Part shown: in pieces, positions 1 through 13,600 of the stretch
Layout of the letters: every line of letters begins with the position of its first letter
Numbering within the stretch: the first letter of the stretch is position 1
Assembly (NCBI GenBank): GCA_012934845.2
Contig: WNNJ02000749.1
Location: 1-64,000 of the forward strand
Source of the DNA: Pomphorhynchus laevis
Lineage: Eukaryota > Acanthocephala > Palaeacanthocephala > Echinorhynchida > Pomphorhynchidae
Direction: 5' to 3'
Length of the DNA stretch: 64,000 nucleotides
Notes under the pieces: generated by a model
What the model was told of the DNA's origin: nothing
The model's database searches: none
What the model saw: the letters and a program-made list of their open reading frames with translations, nothing else
Position numbers and translations under genes: made by a program

Positions 1-2470
1 TCCCCGAAGAAGACTATGTGATCATAGCCGGTGATATGAATGCCCATGTTGGACAGACGGATGAGAGTGAATGTCACGGTGGATATGGCATAGGTGAGAA
101 GAACGCAGAAGGGGAACAACTACTGGAGTTTGCAACTACGCACAACCTCACCATCACCAACACCAACTTCACAAAAAGGCCGAGCCACCTGTACACATAT
201 TACCATGGAACGGGCTCACAAATCAGGAAGTCGCAAATTGATTTTGTCCTGGTGAGGCGAAAACACAAGAAGACGGTGCTAGACACAAAGGTCATTCCAT
301 CAGAGACCACAGCGACTCAACATAAGCCACTGATATGTGACCTGAAAATTGAAGTCCCCCGTAAACCGAGGCCAGAACAAACAAAGACGAGCCGAATCAA
401 GTGGTGGAAACTGAGGGAAGAAGACACAGTTGGAACAAAGGCAAAGCTGGCCCGGATAAGACTACCTAGCATACATGGAGTACAGGACACCTGGACCGCG
501 TTGCGCTGCACGATCCACCTAGCTGCAAAGCACATACTCGGATCCACCAAGCCATGTCAAAAATACATCGACAAAGAAACTTGGTTTTGGACAGAAGAGG
601 TCAAAGACGCAGTGAAGGCAAAGAAAAATTCATACAAGGCTCTCCGGATAGCACAAACACAGGAGAACAAAGATGAATATCACCGAGCGAAAAAGAAAGC
701 AAGGAAACAAGTGGCTATTGCTAGGAGTAACCACCTAGATAACCTCTACCAAAAGCTCGACACTCGAGAAGGAGAAAAAGGCGTGTACCGACTAGCCCGT
801 TCAAGACGGAAGAAGGCAGCAGACATCGAGAAGTTCCATGGTATCAGCAATGAGCAGGGAAAACTCATTATACACCCACAAGACGTGCTGGAGAGATGGA
901 GAAGATATTTTAAAGCCATCTTTACAGAAGAGTTTGAACATCCACCAATACCAGAGGGGACTCCAAATCACACACAAGTCGATCCACTCAATGGTGCAGA
1001 GGTCAGAGAGGCAATGATGAAGATGAAGCCGGGTAAAGCCAACGGACCCGATGATTTAGCGGTGGACTTCTGGAGAATCAATCCGGATGAGTGGACACCA
1101 TGGCTAACTAATTTTCTCCAGAAGATTGTTGACGCAAAAGAGGTGCCAGAAGACTGGAGTCGAAGCATAACTATCCCAATCTGGAAGCAGAAAGGAAGCC
1201 CAGCAGATTGTGAAAACTACCGCCCAATTCGTCTTCTCAGTCACACCATGAAAATCTTCGAGAGAGTGCTCGACAAGAGAATCCGTGACTCCGTCAAACT
1301 AAGTGTCAACCAGGCAGGCTTTGTGCGCAACTGTGGAGCCATCGATGCAATACACTCAGCCAGACTACTCCTTGAAAAGCACAGAGAGAAGAAGCAGCCC
1401 CTCCATGTAGCTTTTCTGGACCTTGAGAAAGCGTTCGACAGAGTACCTCATAAGCTTATATGGTACGCTTTGAGACGCAGAAAAGTACCGGAGGAATTGA
1501 TCGAATGGGTGAAGATGTTGTACAAAGGAACGACGAGCAATGTGCTAACAGCAGCGGGAAAATCCAGAGAATTTCCAATCTCAGTCGTGTGCACCAAGGA
1601 TCTGCACTCTCCCCATTACTATTCATCATAGTTATGGACGTGATTACGAAAGACCTTCTAAGACAAGCACCATGGACCATCCTGTATGCCGACGATGTTA
1701 TGCTGGTATCTAAAGACAAACATGACCTCGAGCAACAAGTTCAGCAATGGCACGATCGCCTGGCACAGTTTGGGTTGAAACTGAACACAGCCAAAACAGA
1801 GTACATGACGACGAACCAGAACGAAGATATAAGCATATCAGTTAATGGCGTGCTTCTGCCAAAGACAACTGCGTTCAAATATCTGGGATCAGTCATCTCC
1901 AGCACAGGAGGAGTGGCAAAAGACGTCACCACTCGCATCAACGCAAGCTGGACAAAATGGAGAGCAGCCACTGGAGTTTTGTGCGACAAACGCATGCCAG
2001 ACAAACTCAAATCGAAGTTCTACAGAAGCGTAATACGGCCTGTAGCAATGTACGGTGCTGAGTGCTGGGCAATGACAGCAGAAGCAGAACGTAAGCTTGG
2101 ATGCATGGAAACCAAAATGCTAAGGTGGATCGCAGGAAAGACTCGCCTAGATCATGTCCGTAACGAAGACATCCGCAAGCGATTTGGCGTAGCACCCATA
2201 GCAGACAAACTGAGAGAATCAAGGCTGCGATGGTATGGACATGTAATGAGGGCAGACGTGAACACATTAGCGCAGGCACCATTTCAAATCGAGGTCGACG
2301 GAAAGAGACCAATAGGAAGACCACAGAAAAGATGGATGGATACCCTTCTTAAGGACATGAAAATGGTCGGACTCACGCCCAAAGACGCAGCAAAGAAGGC
2401 ATTTTGGCGTCAACGATCGTGGCAAGCGGACCCCGTCATACGGGATAAACGCTAAGAAGAAGAAGAATAA
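1..2470 (+). mobile_element. RTE-clade LINE, 5' end outside window
   Basis: A non-LTR retrotransposon encoding an AP-type endonuclease and a reverse transcriptase. The frame is open from the window edge, so the 5' part lies to the left. Endonuclease signs are VIIAGDMNAHVG near the start, SQIDFVLV, and HKPL in place of the usual DH. Reverse transcriptase signs are YRPIRLLSHTMKIFERVL, FLDLEKAFDRVPH, HQGSALSPLLF and the catalytic LYADDVML. A thumb or C-terminal part follows with GRPQKRW. Two overlapping frames (to 1631, and 1460-2455) cover one protein. The switch near 1585-1595, just before HQGSALSPLLF, fits loss of one base. The stop at 2455 is followed at once by an AAG-type short repeat, as expected of RTE elements with tiny 3' UTRs. 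Family assignment is strong; exact clade is inferred. Confidence 0.92.
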
Positions 2471-4683
2471 TATATATTTTTAAGCTTAATTGGATCATTT
2501 TATATTAAATACAAAAATATATTTGAAATAAATACATTTTTTGTAAATTTTGTTAATTGCAGAAAAGTTTAAAATATAAAATTCACCTTGATGATAAAGA
2601 AGGTGTATATCTAGATATGAACATTAAATTAACATCAATTAAAACTACTTTTAATTGATATCGTAAATATGACATTTAAATTTACAAAAAACATATTCAA
2701 TCATGCATACCATATTTAGTTTAATTTACGTTTTCATTTTATGTTAGTGGTTTATTTTCGATTTATTAAATAGGCAGTGAAGTTCGTAAAATTACAAAAT
2801 TATATTTTATTATCTCATTTTTTATGCATAATTTAGTTATTTATGGATTTCACTAAATTCGATTTACTATATAAACTGTGGAATCGTAAAAATATATATT
2901 TTTGCTAAAAATAATTTTGTATATTTATATGTAAATATAAATATCAAATTATATTTAAATATGAGCATTAAAACTACTTTTAATTTATATCGTCAAAGAT
3001 GACATATTAAAATTTACAAAATTTAATTCTAATAATTTTTATTCAATTAGTGAGCACATTTATCCAGAAAGCCTTATTCTTAACAAAACCAATATTAATG
3101 ATAAAGAAGGTATATATCTAGATATGAACATTAAATTAACATCAATTAAAACGACTTAAAACTACTATTAGTTTGTATCGTAAAGATGACATATTTAAAT
3201 TTACAAGAAACATATTTTTGCATGAGCATTCATGCATACCATATAATCTAAAATATAATACATTAAATAATGAAATTTTAAGAATTCACATAACATATTT
3301 GGGAATAAATTATAAATAAAATATATTGGTTTTGAATTTATAAATCTTTTACCAAAATAATTATTGAATACACAATTTTACTTAAAAATAAATTGAATGT
3401 TTATGTCATACAAAATTCTGCTCGTAATGGTTAATTTTATTAACAGGGCCTAAACTGATAAGACTTGACATTTTTATAGAGTAATGCAAATGCCGTTTAT
3501 TATGAAATCAATTCTTAATTGATTTAGTTATAATGTGATGTCAAAATGTACTGATTTTGACGACTTGTTGCGATATTCGAAATTCAATAACACGAATAGA
3601 AGATAACAAACTATCGTAATAAGATATTATTCGTTATAATACGATAATTATTCGTCCTTAATCATTTGAAAATATTTCAGATCTCCAGCCCCACAAATTT
3701 TATCTCTTAGAATATTTTTGATTTTCTAAATTTATATTTTATAATAACTTGCTGATAAATAATCGATAAGTCAAAAAATACGAAAAAATCAACGAAATAT
3801 TTATGCATTAACACGCTAAAAAAGTTAATACATAAATACAAAATGCATATATCAAAGTGATCAACAAAAATGATTAATCGTCCGAATGATTTATTTCGTC
3901 GATTTATGTAAGCGATCAAAAGATCAAAAATTAAACATTTCAAAAATAAGAAAATAATCTTACTGTTTCTTGTATAGTCGAAGTTGTTTGATTTTTCGAA
4001 GTTGAACATTGAGAACAGTGCGAGCAATCAATATGATTAATTATCTAATAACAAGAACTTAATTATTAATTTAAAATGTTGTTGCTCATAAATTAGAAAT
4101 GAATAAGAAAACATATTATTGGCGTCCTGTCACAATAGAAGTTGTTAACAATTGATAATTATCGTAAAATAACAAAATATCAAATTAGTGTTTAAAAATA
4201 AAACTGTGAAAAACAGGATATTTAACTTTAATAATATTAATAATTATTTATTAATAATTAATAATATTATTAATTATTTATTAATAATTAATAATAATTA
4301 ATTAACATAATTAAGAGTTGAGTGAAAAGTCCATATGATTATTATTGACTTAATTGACTTGTTAAATCTTTAATGAGATATTTAACTTTAATTTATATTA
4401 ACAATATCGAAAATGTATTTTAAGCTTAATGCAACGCAAAAGTCATAGATTTAAAATGTCAAGCAAAATATGTGTTCTGATTTGCAAAAAAGACAGAAGT
4501 TACTAATTTAATTTAGTTAAATCTTTAATATTTATAAAACTATAAAAATATAATTTTTATAACTTTCAGAAATAGGACGATAACTTTTTATATTTATAAA
4601 GCACTTGCCGATGACAGCCGTGACATATTGATAAATAATTTAACAATCAATGGATAATAATGTTGAATTTTGCAAAATCTTAC
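2471..4683. other. AT-rich intergenic DNA with PLE scraps
   Basis: No gene is seen. Very AT-rich sequence with PLE-derived fragments in its first third (separate entry). AATAATTA-type palindromic runs lie at about 4225-4310. The remaining exons of the minus-strand NUP50-like gene should lie here or further left, but no Ran-binding domain was found on the minus strand. Confidence 0.6.
2580..3290 (+). mobile_element. Penelope-like element fragments (family H)
   Basis: Two overlapping scraps match the PLE at 35.4-36.9 kb. The better one, 3024-3290, is nearly identical to 36446-36695. It covers the stretch after the catalytic YIDD (reading IYPESLILNKTNINDK) and the start of the C-terminal region. 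Copy 2580-2710 repeats the part from GATAAAGAAGG onward. A further short piece lies at 2965-3010. No complete reading frame remains. Confidence 0.8.
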
Positions 4684-7600
4684 TTTGCATTTGCTGCAAC
4701 TCCAAATACGGGATGAACAAACAATTTCGGAGATATCATTTGAGCCTTGATTGGAGAGAGAATCATTGACGCCTTTTCGACATCCTTCTATATTCTGGCG
4801 CAATTTAAAGTATTTTTTATTCATAGTACTCTAAAGTTAAGGTGTGTGGTATAATTACAATTGGCTAATAAATTACATTAAATTACATTATTATAAATTA
4901 TCATTATAATTATAATAAAGAAAATAAATCAAAAGCCGAAAGAACTGAAAATTTTTAAAAATTTCAGAATTAGTTTCAAGCTTCAAATTAAAAAAGGATA
5001 GGTAAAAATAACATATTACAAATTAGTCTATAATTATCAGATAATTATAAATAAATTAGAAGTTAAAATTAATTATGAATTAATAATTAACAATTTAATG
5101 TTAATCTTGAATTATCTCTAACTATAGTTTGAATATGCAATAATCTATTTGATTAAAGCTTTTCAAGAACTTAAACGATGTCACTTAATTTGTGAAATAA
5201 CGCAATTATAAAAAAACTTAGTGGCAAGTGGAGAACGTAATTTTATTTATAAACCCATTTGTCACGGGCAGCGGGGACATAGTGGTTGATTTATTAATAA
5301 ACCTACTTGCAACGGGTAACGGGTACATATTGGTTTATATTTTTATAAACCCATTTGCACGGGCAAGAAGACATAAATTAATTATATTATCTTATAATTA
5401 ATATAAAATACAAAATCTTTAAATTTGAATACAATTGTATTTTAATTATTTGTATATTTTTAAGTAACATTTAGATTAATAATTTAGATTAATATAATAC
5501 ATTACTTAATATACTTTTAAATAACAATATATAGTCTAAAAATACAATAAAAAATACAATAAATTATTGATAAAAAATAAAATAATTCAAAATATATAAT
5601 TTATTACTAATTTATTATTATATTATTAATATATTAAATTATTATATAATTTGTACCCGTGGCAAGCGAAGAAAATGAGTTGATTTATTTAAAAACCTAT
5701 TCGTCATGGGCAAGCGAACAAATGGGTTGATTTATGTATAAACCCATTCGCCACGGGTAAAAGGCACATATTAACAGACATAATATTATGTCTAAAAATA
5801 CAATAAAACTGTATGTTTATTGTTCGACATTTTTTTATCTCTACAGCACAACTCTTTGATTTGGATTATCCTTATACAATGAATTGATTAATTTAATTAA
5901 ATTTATATAGTAAATTGATTGATGCTCATTATTTTCTTCCATAACTGACTAGATGACCTGCATTTTCCACAATCTGTAAAGGAACTTTATATACAACTGA
6001 GCCGAATTTATAATATAATCTTATAAAGCTTGGGGATTTTTCTGGTTAAATAATACCATTTGTTTGGATGGTTGACGAATTTAAAAAACGATTACAAAAA
6101 ATATTATTTATATCAGGCTAAAAATGTATGTCAGAATCCGTCGTATATGTAAAAATACAAAATTTTTGATTTTGTACTGTTTAAAATTTAGATAAATAAT
6201 TTAGATTAATATAATACATTACTTTAAAATATCCATTTTCTTCTTTTATAAATAAAATCTTTATGGAATGAAGAAAAGTATTTTTATTTAATACAGCAAC
6301 ACGTTTATGTCCGATATTTTGATAGCTACTGATATCGTTGTCAGGAAACTCTGAATTTCCTGACGATGATAGCAGTAGCTATCGAAATATCGGACATAAA
6401 TGTTTTGTTGTATTAAATAAAAATACTTTTCTTCGTTCCATAAAGATTTTACATTACTTTAAATAAAAATAAAATAAAATTTTATGTTTATTACTTTATC
6501 TATTTATTATTTTATTTACAACAAAACTTTTATCTGTACAATACCAATCTTTGATTTTGATAATAACATTAATGCAATAGTAATAATTGAATATAATATC
6601 AATGCTCAGTCGCTGGAAGCGCCGAACAGGCCAAACGAACTAAATATAGCGGCTACGACTATTGGGCTCGTTTGGTCAGGACACAAAAGAGTTCCTCCTA
6701 GCACGAGCATGTTCGAGGCAGCACACGTCAATCCCTTTTTTGATTTTAGATTGTATTTCAATTTTTAAATCTTAAGATAATAAGATAATCTTTTAAATCT
6801 AAATAAAATATAATATATTGGCAATTGTATTATATTGGCAATTGTATTGTATTTATAAATCAATAATTCGATAATGATTTATTTGATATATAAGACAGGA
6901 AGTACATTATATATCATGCCATTTTTTATAAATATAATATATTGGCAATTGTATTATATTGACAATTGTATTGTATTTATAATATATTATGTTGTCAATT
7001 TGTCAAATTTTGTTTCCTAATGTAAATTTTAAGATGTTTTAATAAATAAATCAAATGTCAAATACTATAATGTAAAACAAATTATTATTTAAATTATAAT
7101 ACATTATCAACTATTGATATCAATTGAAATTGATAAGAGCAATCAATTGTGGCCTTTTGTTGTTACATGTCAAATTCATACTGGTTGATCGATCTTAAGT
7201 GTAGTGTTGTGAATAAATCGTATTTCGTCAGACACTGTTTGCATATTTACATTGTATCTCACATCATGATAAATCCGTTTAAAGATATTTCCAGGTGTAT
7301 CGCTGACAATATTGTCTCAAAAATATCGGGCCGCCAAATCAACACGATCATGACACACGGTTTAACTTAAGCGTAATGGTAATGGAATTTCGAAATTCTT
7401 ACTGGTTGAGAAGGACACTCGACATTTTGTGTAGAGTTGTTGTAAACCACGTTAAGCAGCTTTCATAGATGCATTATTAAAATTATTATTAATAATATAA
7501 TTCTTTTATATAATAATTTGATTTTTTTGAATTAAATATAAATAAATGTAGCTTTGATTTGTTTGTAAAATAAATGTAAAATCTTACCATTTTGTTATCC

Positions 7601-10600
7601 ATCATTGTTGTTACATTTTCTTTTAGTGTAGAAGTCGAAGTATTAAAATTGAAATTTTTTAAAAGAACTGGGGCAAATGAAACGACTGGTGAAGCACGTG
7701 ATATTGATGGAACATGCATAAGCTAAAGATATAAGAAATAACAATTGAAAGGAATGCAACCGATGCCTAACAAATAAAAAATTGAATTTTATGTAATTAA
7801 TGCTACTTTAATAGATATGAGTACTAATTATTGGAGCTAGATCAAAGAAAAGATATATTTTTTGATATTTCGTAAACTTCTGTTAGGATCTTCAGAAAAT
7901 TACTTCAAAAAATTAGCGTAATTTTCTGAAGATCCTAACAGAAGTTAAGCCATGACCAGTCGCAATACCTTGCTGAGAAAAGAGGAGGGTTGGCGATACT
8001 TCGTGACAAAATAAAACCGTCGCATCAACATTATGAAATGCTGTATTAATGAACTTCGCGAAAGGCGACTACAATTGTACGGCCACGTTATCCGGTGCAA
8101 ACAATAGAACCAAATAGCGACAGAAAATGCGTACTCTGTAAAGAAGATGAACAAAGGTTGAAGAAAAAGAAGATATGGCTTATTTAATAGATGAACTTAA
8201 TCAATCACCAAGAATTCTAAGAAATATATCCATCCTAATCATTATAAATATTATAAATATTATTGTTTTAGTGTGTTTCCTGGAGCCACAGCAGTATTTG
8301 TCGTAATTAAAATTAGCGTAATTTTTTTTGAAGATGCTAACAGAAGTTAGCGAAAAATAAAAAAAAATCCCTATTTTCTTTGATCCAGCTCCAGTAATTA
8401 TTTATCAATAATGGATCATTATCAATTATTTGAGAAATTATTATCCTCTGATCATAAGTAAATAAATTATTTACCGATAATTTGAAGTTTAATTTCAGAA
8501 CCAAAATCATCACATAAAATTTATTTTGTAAATAAATTTCATTTTTAATTTATAGGAGTAATAAAAAAGTCAACTCCGCATGGCCAACCCCAAGCCCGTG
8601 CTGAGAAAGGAGTGTTGGCGATAGACTTTGTGACAAGCCAGCAGTAAAAACCCGTCGCATCAACATTATGAAATGATGTATTAATGAACTTTGCGAATAG
8701 ACAACTGCGATGGTACGGTCACGTTCTCCGCGCAAACAATAGAACCAAATGGAGACAGAAAATGCGGAATGTAGCGGACTTTGCTACTATACGGGACAAA
8801 CGCTAATGCAAAATAAAAAGAAGATATTTTAAAAAATCAATTGAATTCATTTATTTAGATGCGCAACTATGTGTAAAAATATATGAGATCTTCAACAAAG
8901 TAATAATTTGCGCAGTAAATAACCCAGCGAAAAATTATTGTGAAAGAATTACATCAATCCGAATTATTATCAAAGAATAATATGTCATAGATTTTTTTAT
9001 TATATTTTGAACACATTTGTTAATATTAAATTACGATAAGTAGATTTTCCTTAGTAGAATGATTATAATTTTTAATAAATTAAATGATAATTTACAACAG
9101 TTAAAAAAATTATCACAAATTTCTTGTAATAACTAAATAGTGTTAATATTTAAAAATGGAAAATATATATATTAAAAAAAATAAATTTAATATTATATAA
9201 AAAATATATTTTTTATATGGAAAAGCCCAATTAACAAATTGTTTATGGCACATAAACATATTTTTAGCATGTATTCCATAAGGAATAAAATACATTCTAT
9301 AAAGAATGAATTGCCTAGTATAATATTAGATTATTATATAATCAAATATTATATACTATAAGAATCAGCAGAAGAAGTAAAAGGACCGAAACACGAAATG
9401 TAGGCGTGGGCTAACTGCTGATGAGGTCCATCCAAGCTGATTGTAGTGTACAGTGATGCTGATAGGATTTAAACAACCACACGAGCATAATATCAAACCG
9501 ACCACTAAAAGAATACAACTCGTGTAAGCAATGAATATTCATAATTTAGTGAGTATTAATAAATTAACCATTTTATTAATTATTTTGTATTAATGATAAT
9601 TAATACATAATACATTAATTTATTATCAAATTATAAAAAGAGTAATTTGTAATGCTAATTAGTAAATGAAGATTCAAAATATTCTAGTAATTAGAAAATG
9701 TTTAAATGATAAACGTTATGATCTGCAATAAATTTTTTAATTGATAAATTTCAAAAAGGTTATATTTTTATTATCTAATTCAAAGTTATATTTTTATCAA
9801 CTTTTTAAAGTTTCTCTAAAAAGTTTAAACTTTAAGAAAACTAGAAGATCGAGAAACAGAACCAAAAACAACATACAAGCACTCAATCCTTCTGATTTAA
9901 TATAATATTAAAATATTATGATATACAATATTAAAATATTGTAATAATATAATATATAATAATCTATTGTGAATATATTGCATACACGAGCCGCTATTCT
10001 TAACTGGTCGGTTTGATATTATCCTCGTGTGGTTGTTTGAATCCTATCAGCATCACTGTACACTACAATCAGCGTGAGTGGACCTCATCAGCAGCTAGCC
10101 CACGGCCACATTTCAAGTACGGCAGAAACAGTAACAGGAATCCACCCACGCTGATTGTAGTGTACAGTGATGCTGATAGGATTCAAACAACCACACGAGG
10201 ATAATATCAAACCGACCAGTTAAGAATAAGCGGCTCGTGTATGCAATATATTCACAATAGATTATTATATATTATATTATTACAATATTTTAATATCATA
10301 ATATTTATATTTAACATTACCTAGTCAAAATTCCATTGACTAGATAATTGTGAGATAAAAATTAAAGATTCATTTAATAAATATGGATAGCAGACATCCT
10401 AATTTTGGCATTTTGACACACTTTTAGAAAAAAGTGGATTGAAAGCCTTTGTTTCTGAATTGAAACAAAAGCTGTATATATAAGGAATGAAATACATTCT
10501 ATAAAGAATGAACTACCTAATATAATATTATAATATTACAATATTTTAATATCATAATATTTATATTTGACATTACCCAGTCAAAATTCCATTGACTAGA

Positions 10601-13600
10601 TAATTGTGAGATGAAACATTAACATTCAATTAATAAAAATGGATAGCAGACATCCTAATTTTGGCATTTTGACACACTTTTGGAAAGAAGTGAGTAGAAA
10701 GACTTTGTTCTGAATTGAAACAAAAGCTGTACCTATAAGGAATGAAATATATTCTATAAAGAATGAATTGCATAGTATAATATTATATATTATAATATTA
10801 CAATATTTTAATATCATAATATTTATATTTGACATTACCTAGTCCCAATTTTATTTATTAGATAATTGTAAGATAAAAATTTAAGATTCAATTAATAAAA
10901 ATGGATATCAGACATCCTTTTTGTTAGATAAAATTAATTTATCTAACAAAATTAATTTTAAATTTAAGAGTTGAAAAAGTTTGTATACACAATATGAAAG
11001 CAAATAATCTTGTCTTTTAAAACAAAAAAATCGAATTAGTTTTATAAAAATATAAAAACGCGTTATTTATCGAACCGTACAAATTACATACGATCATACA
11101 CTTACATACACTTACGAATAAATTGTGACTAACAAAGAATTTGTCGAAAAAATGGAAAATACAAATATTACAGGTGTTTCATTGTATTACATTTGTGAAA
11201 TTTTGTAATGACAGGAAGTAATTATAATCAGGTCAAAGCATAGCAATTATGTGAAGAAACATAAGGATATCACACTAACCTGTTGCATTGCTTTCATAAC
11301 TTCTCTTCTTCGCCGACCCGCACTACTTGTGCCAAGCGATACAGATGCAGCTACCTTACGACCTATATCGTAAGTAGATCGTAAACGCTCAATGTTTAAG
11401 GAATCCTGAGAAGCGCTATTTTGTGGAATGGTCTAAAAACACATGTAATTTAATTCAAAAAATAATTAAATGCTTAATCTTAGAGTATAACAGACACACT
11501 GGTCAACGTAGTGGCTATTTGTTTCTAAAAAATAAATAGCCACTATTTCTTAGTGGCTATTTATTAGCCACTAAGGCTTTCTTTTTTATACTCTATTTCT
11601 TAGAGTATAACAGACACAATAACAGACTTAATCTTGGAGTACTAGTCAACATAATAATAGTGGCCATTTATTTCTAAAATGAATCGATTTGAAAGAAAAT
11701 TTTATTTGTTTTATAATACAATTAAAATATTTTATTTTATGCTATATAATTTTCAAATTCATAAAAGAAAATTTACAATTTGACAATAAAAAATCAATAT
11801 GTGCCATGACTTTCAATAAATTACAAAGATTTCTAAAATCAAGGCATTCATAGAAAATATAATTTCCCATTAATGAATATAATTTCCTATTTCCTATAGG
11901 AAATATAATTTTACATAATTAATATAAATTATTTACAAATGATTTGAACACAAATCCTCAAATGAAACGGCTTTGTAAATAAATTTTGTTTTAATTTCTA
12001 AAATTAAAAGTGTTTTAATTTAATAAGTATTGAAATATAATTTAAATACTTTTGGTATTAAAATGTATTCAGACAAACAAACTTTAAGAAATATGTTGGA
12101 GTTGAAATTTAACAAATTTTGACGTAATGATTAGAAATTGGCAAACGAAGTCGTTGTAATTGTTTAAATAAACCTTGATTTTTAAATATATTTGGTTCTT
12201 GTAGCAATGAATATATACTTTGAATGCTATTATAGCATAAGTAAAGACAATGCAATTTACAGTAACCATTAAAGCAAAAACACATGATTTATTAAAATAG
12301 CAATTTATTAATAAAATTTTCAATTAAATCTTAAACAATAAAATATTAAAAAATACAATGTACCATTGTTATGATATCATTGTTACATTATTATCATTCG
12401 TTTAACTTATTTTTATAAAAATTAATTTAAAATTTTATATTTTGAATCAATATTTTGCTATTAATATTATTATTTAATATTATTAATATCTAATATTATT
12501 TACGTATTATATGTAATCGTTATAGTTTTCGCTATAAAAAAATTATTTTAAATAAAATTAGAAAATTAATTTTATAATTAATCGATTTTAAAAAGTTTTA
12601 AAATAACTTAATAAATTATGTTATTTAAATTTGATTAATATCGAAATTGTTTAATTTAAAATTATACCGATACAGTTTAATGTTACAATACAATTATTAC
12701 TTTGTTAGCTAAACAAAATAAACTAAACAAGAGTTAGCTAAACAGCTTATCATCGACTCTTTAAAATGTTTAGCAATTTTTGACCTAATTTTGGCATTTT
12801 GACCCACTTTTGGAAAAAGTGGGTAGAAAGCCTTTGTTTCTGCATTAATACTAAAGCTGTCATACTTGTTGAATAACTATCGGCTTGTGTGTAGAAAAAA
12901 CCACAAATTTTATTCAATAAATTATGCAATTAGGGAACACAAATCTATGGATCACATTTTTCTAACAATGGCAAATCCGCATTTGTTTAAAAACGACATT
13001 ATCATCGAATTACCTTCGCTTTGCTACAAAGTTATTGTTGTTTTTAATCAAACTACAATACATGTATCAAATGTAGCTTAACACTCCAGATAAAACGATG
13101 CAGATTTGAAAAGTGCAATTGGTGAAATGTGTAAATCAACATCAAAAGGCAAATTCGCACTTTGTAAATTGTTGAAAGCTAATCCGATAATCTATTAGCT
13201 GATATCTATTAGCTGAAGACACCGAGAGTATTTTAACTTCATAATGACTAAATTAGAAGATATTAATAGAAATATACTTAAAATCTACCTTTGAAATTAG
13301 CAAATTTAACTAAACTCTTTACATACTGATAAGCTATTGTATTTTATGAAAATTATAGTTTACGGTGTATCCACATAAAACCTGAAAATCTTGAGACGTA
13401 AGAAAATGTTTCACAAATGATTAAAACGATATCAAATAAAACAAAATGATACGTACTGATTGTATTGAAGAGTCTGTGCTAGTAGCAGCATCCTTAACCT
13501 GACTGACAAACTTTCCTTAAAAAAATGTTTAATAATGTTGAAAATTTAATTTTTATTATTCTAATTGAATAAATTAAATCACTAAAATGAATGCTTACAG

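Larger units (their letters stand above)
4788..6240. other. Intron 5 of the NUP50-like gene, AT-rich part
   Basis: No gene seen. AT-rich intronic sequence that includes two clusters of the ACGGG-containing minisatellite (separate entries). Confidence 0.5.
7828..8402. repeat. Repeat unit with inverted ends and three hammerhead-like motifs
   Basis: The left end (7828-7905) and right end (8300-8402) are inverted copies. Both contain GGAGCT-GATCAAAGAAAA and ACTTCTGTTAG. A third, partial end copy at 7905-7946 forms a perfect 27-bp palindrome with the left one. Between them lies an RTE LINE tail fragment. The ends carry hammerhead motifs (separate entries). It lies in intron 4 of the NUP50-like gene. 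Confidence 0.75.

Noticed and set aside
3707-4027. 106-codon minus-strand frame
   Set aside because: Composition is that of random AT-rich DNA (F, I, L, N, K) with no motif.
4594-4824. Zinc-ribbon reading (IWSCSKCK) of the minus-strand exon at 4684
   Set aside because: That frame needs a worse acceptor; the frame beginning after TATAG keeps phase with the upstream exon and has a standard GTAAGA donor.
6484-6768. 94-codon plus-strand frame as a gene
   Set aside because: Half of it is low-complexity AT sequence; the GC-richer part has no recognisable motif.
7149-7370. Possible exon or gene on either strand
   Set aside because: The minus-strand frame has a stop in the middle and no splice sites that fit the neighbouring exons. 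The plus-strand frame resembles nothing.
9383-9429. Hammerhead with open stem II (GGACC-GAAA ... CTGATGA-GGTCC)
   Set aside because: Stem II pairs perfectly, but no acceptable stem I can be drawn in the 26 nt between the boxes. Kept only as part of the foldback finding.
10000-10060. tRNA-like promoter boxes in the foldback (AACTGGTCGG and GTTTGAATCC)
   Set aside because: Spacing is about 11 nt too short for A and B boxes and no cloverleaf forms.
12084-12323. 79-codon minus-strand frame in intron 3
   Set aside because: Low-complexity AT-rich translation, no splice context, no family resemblance.
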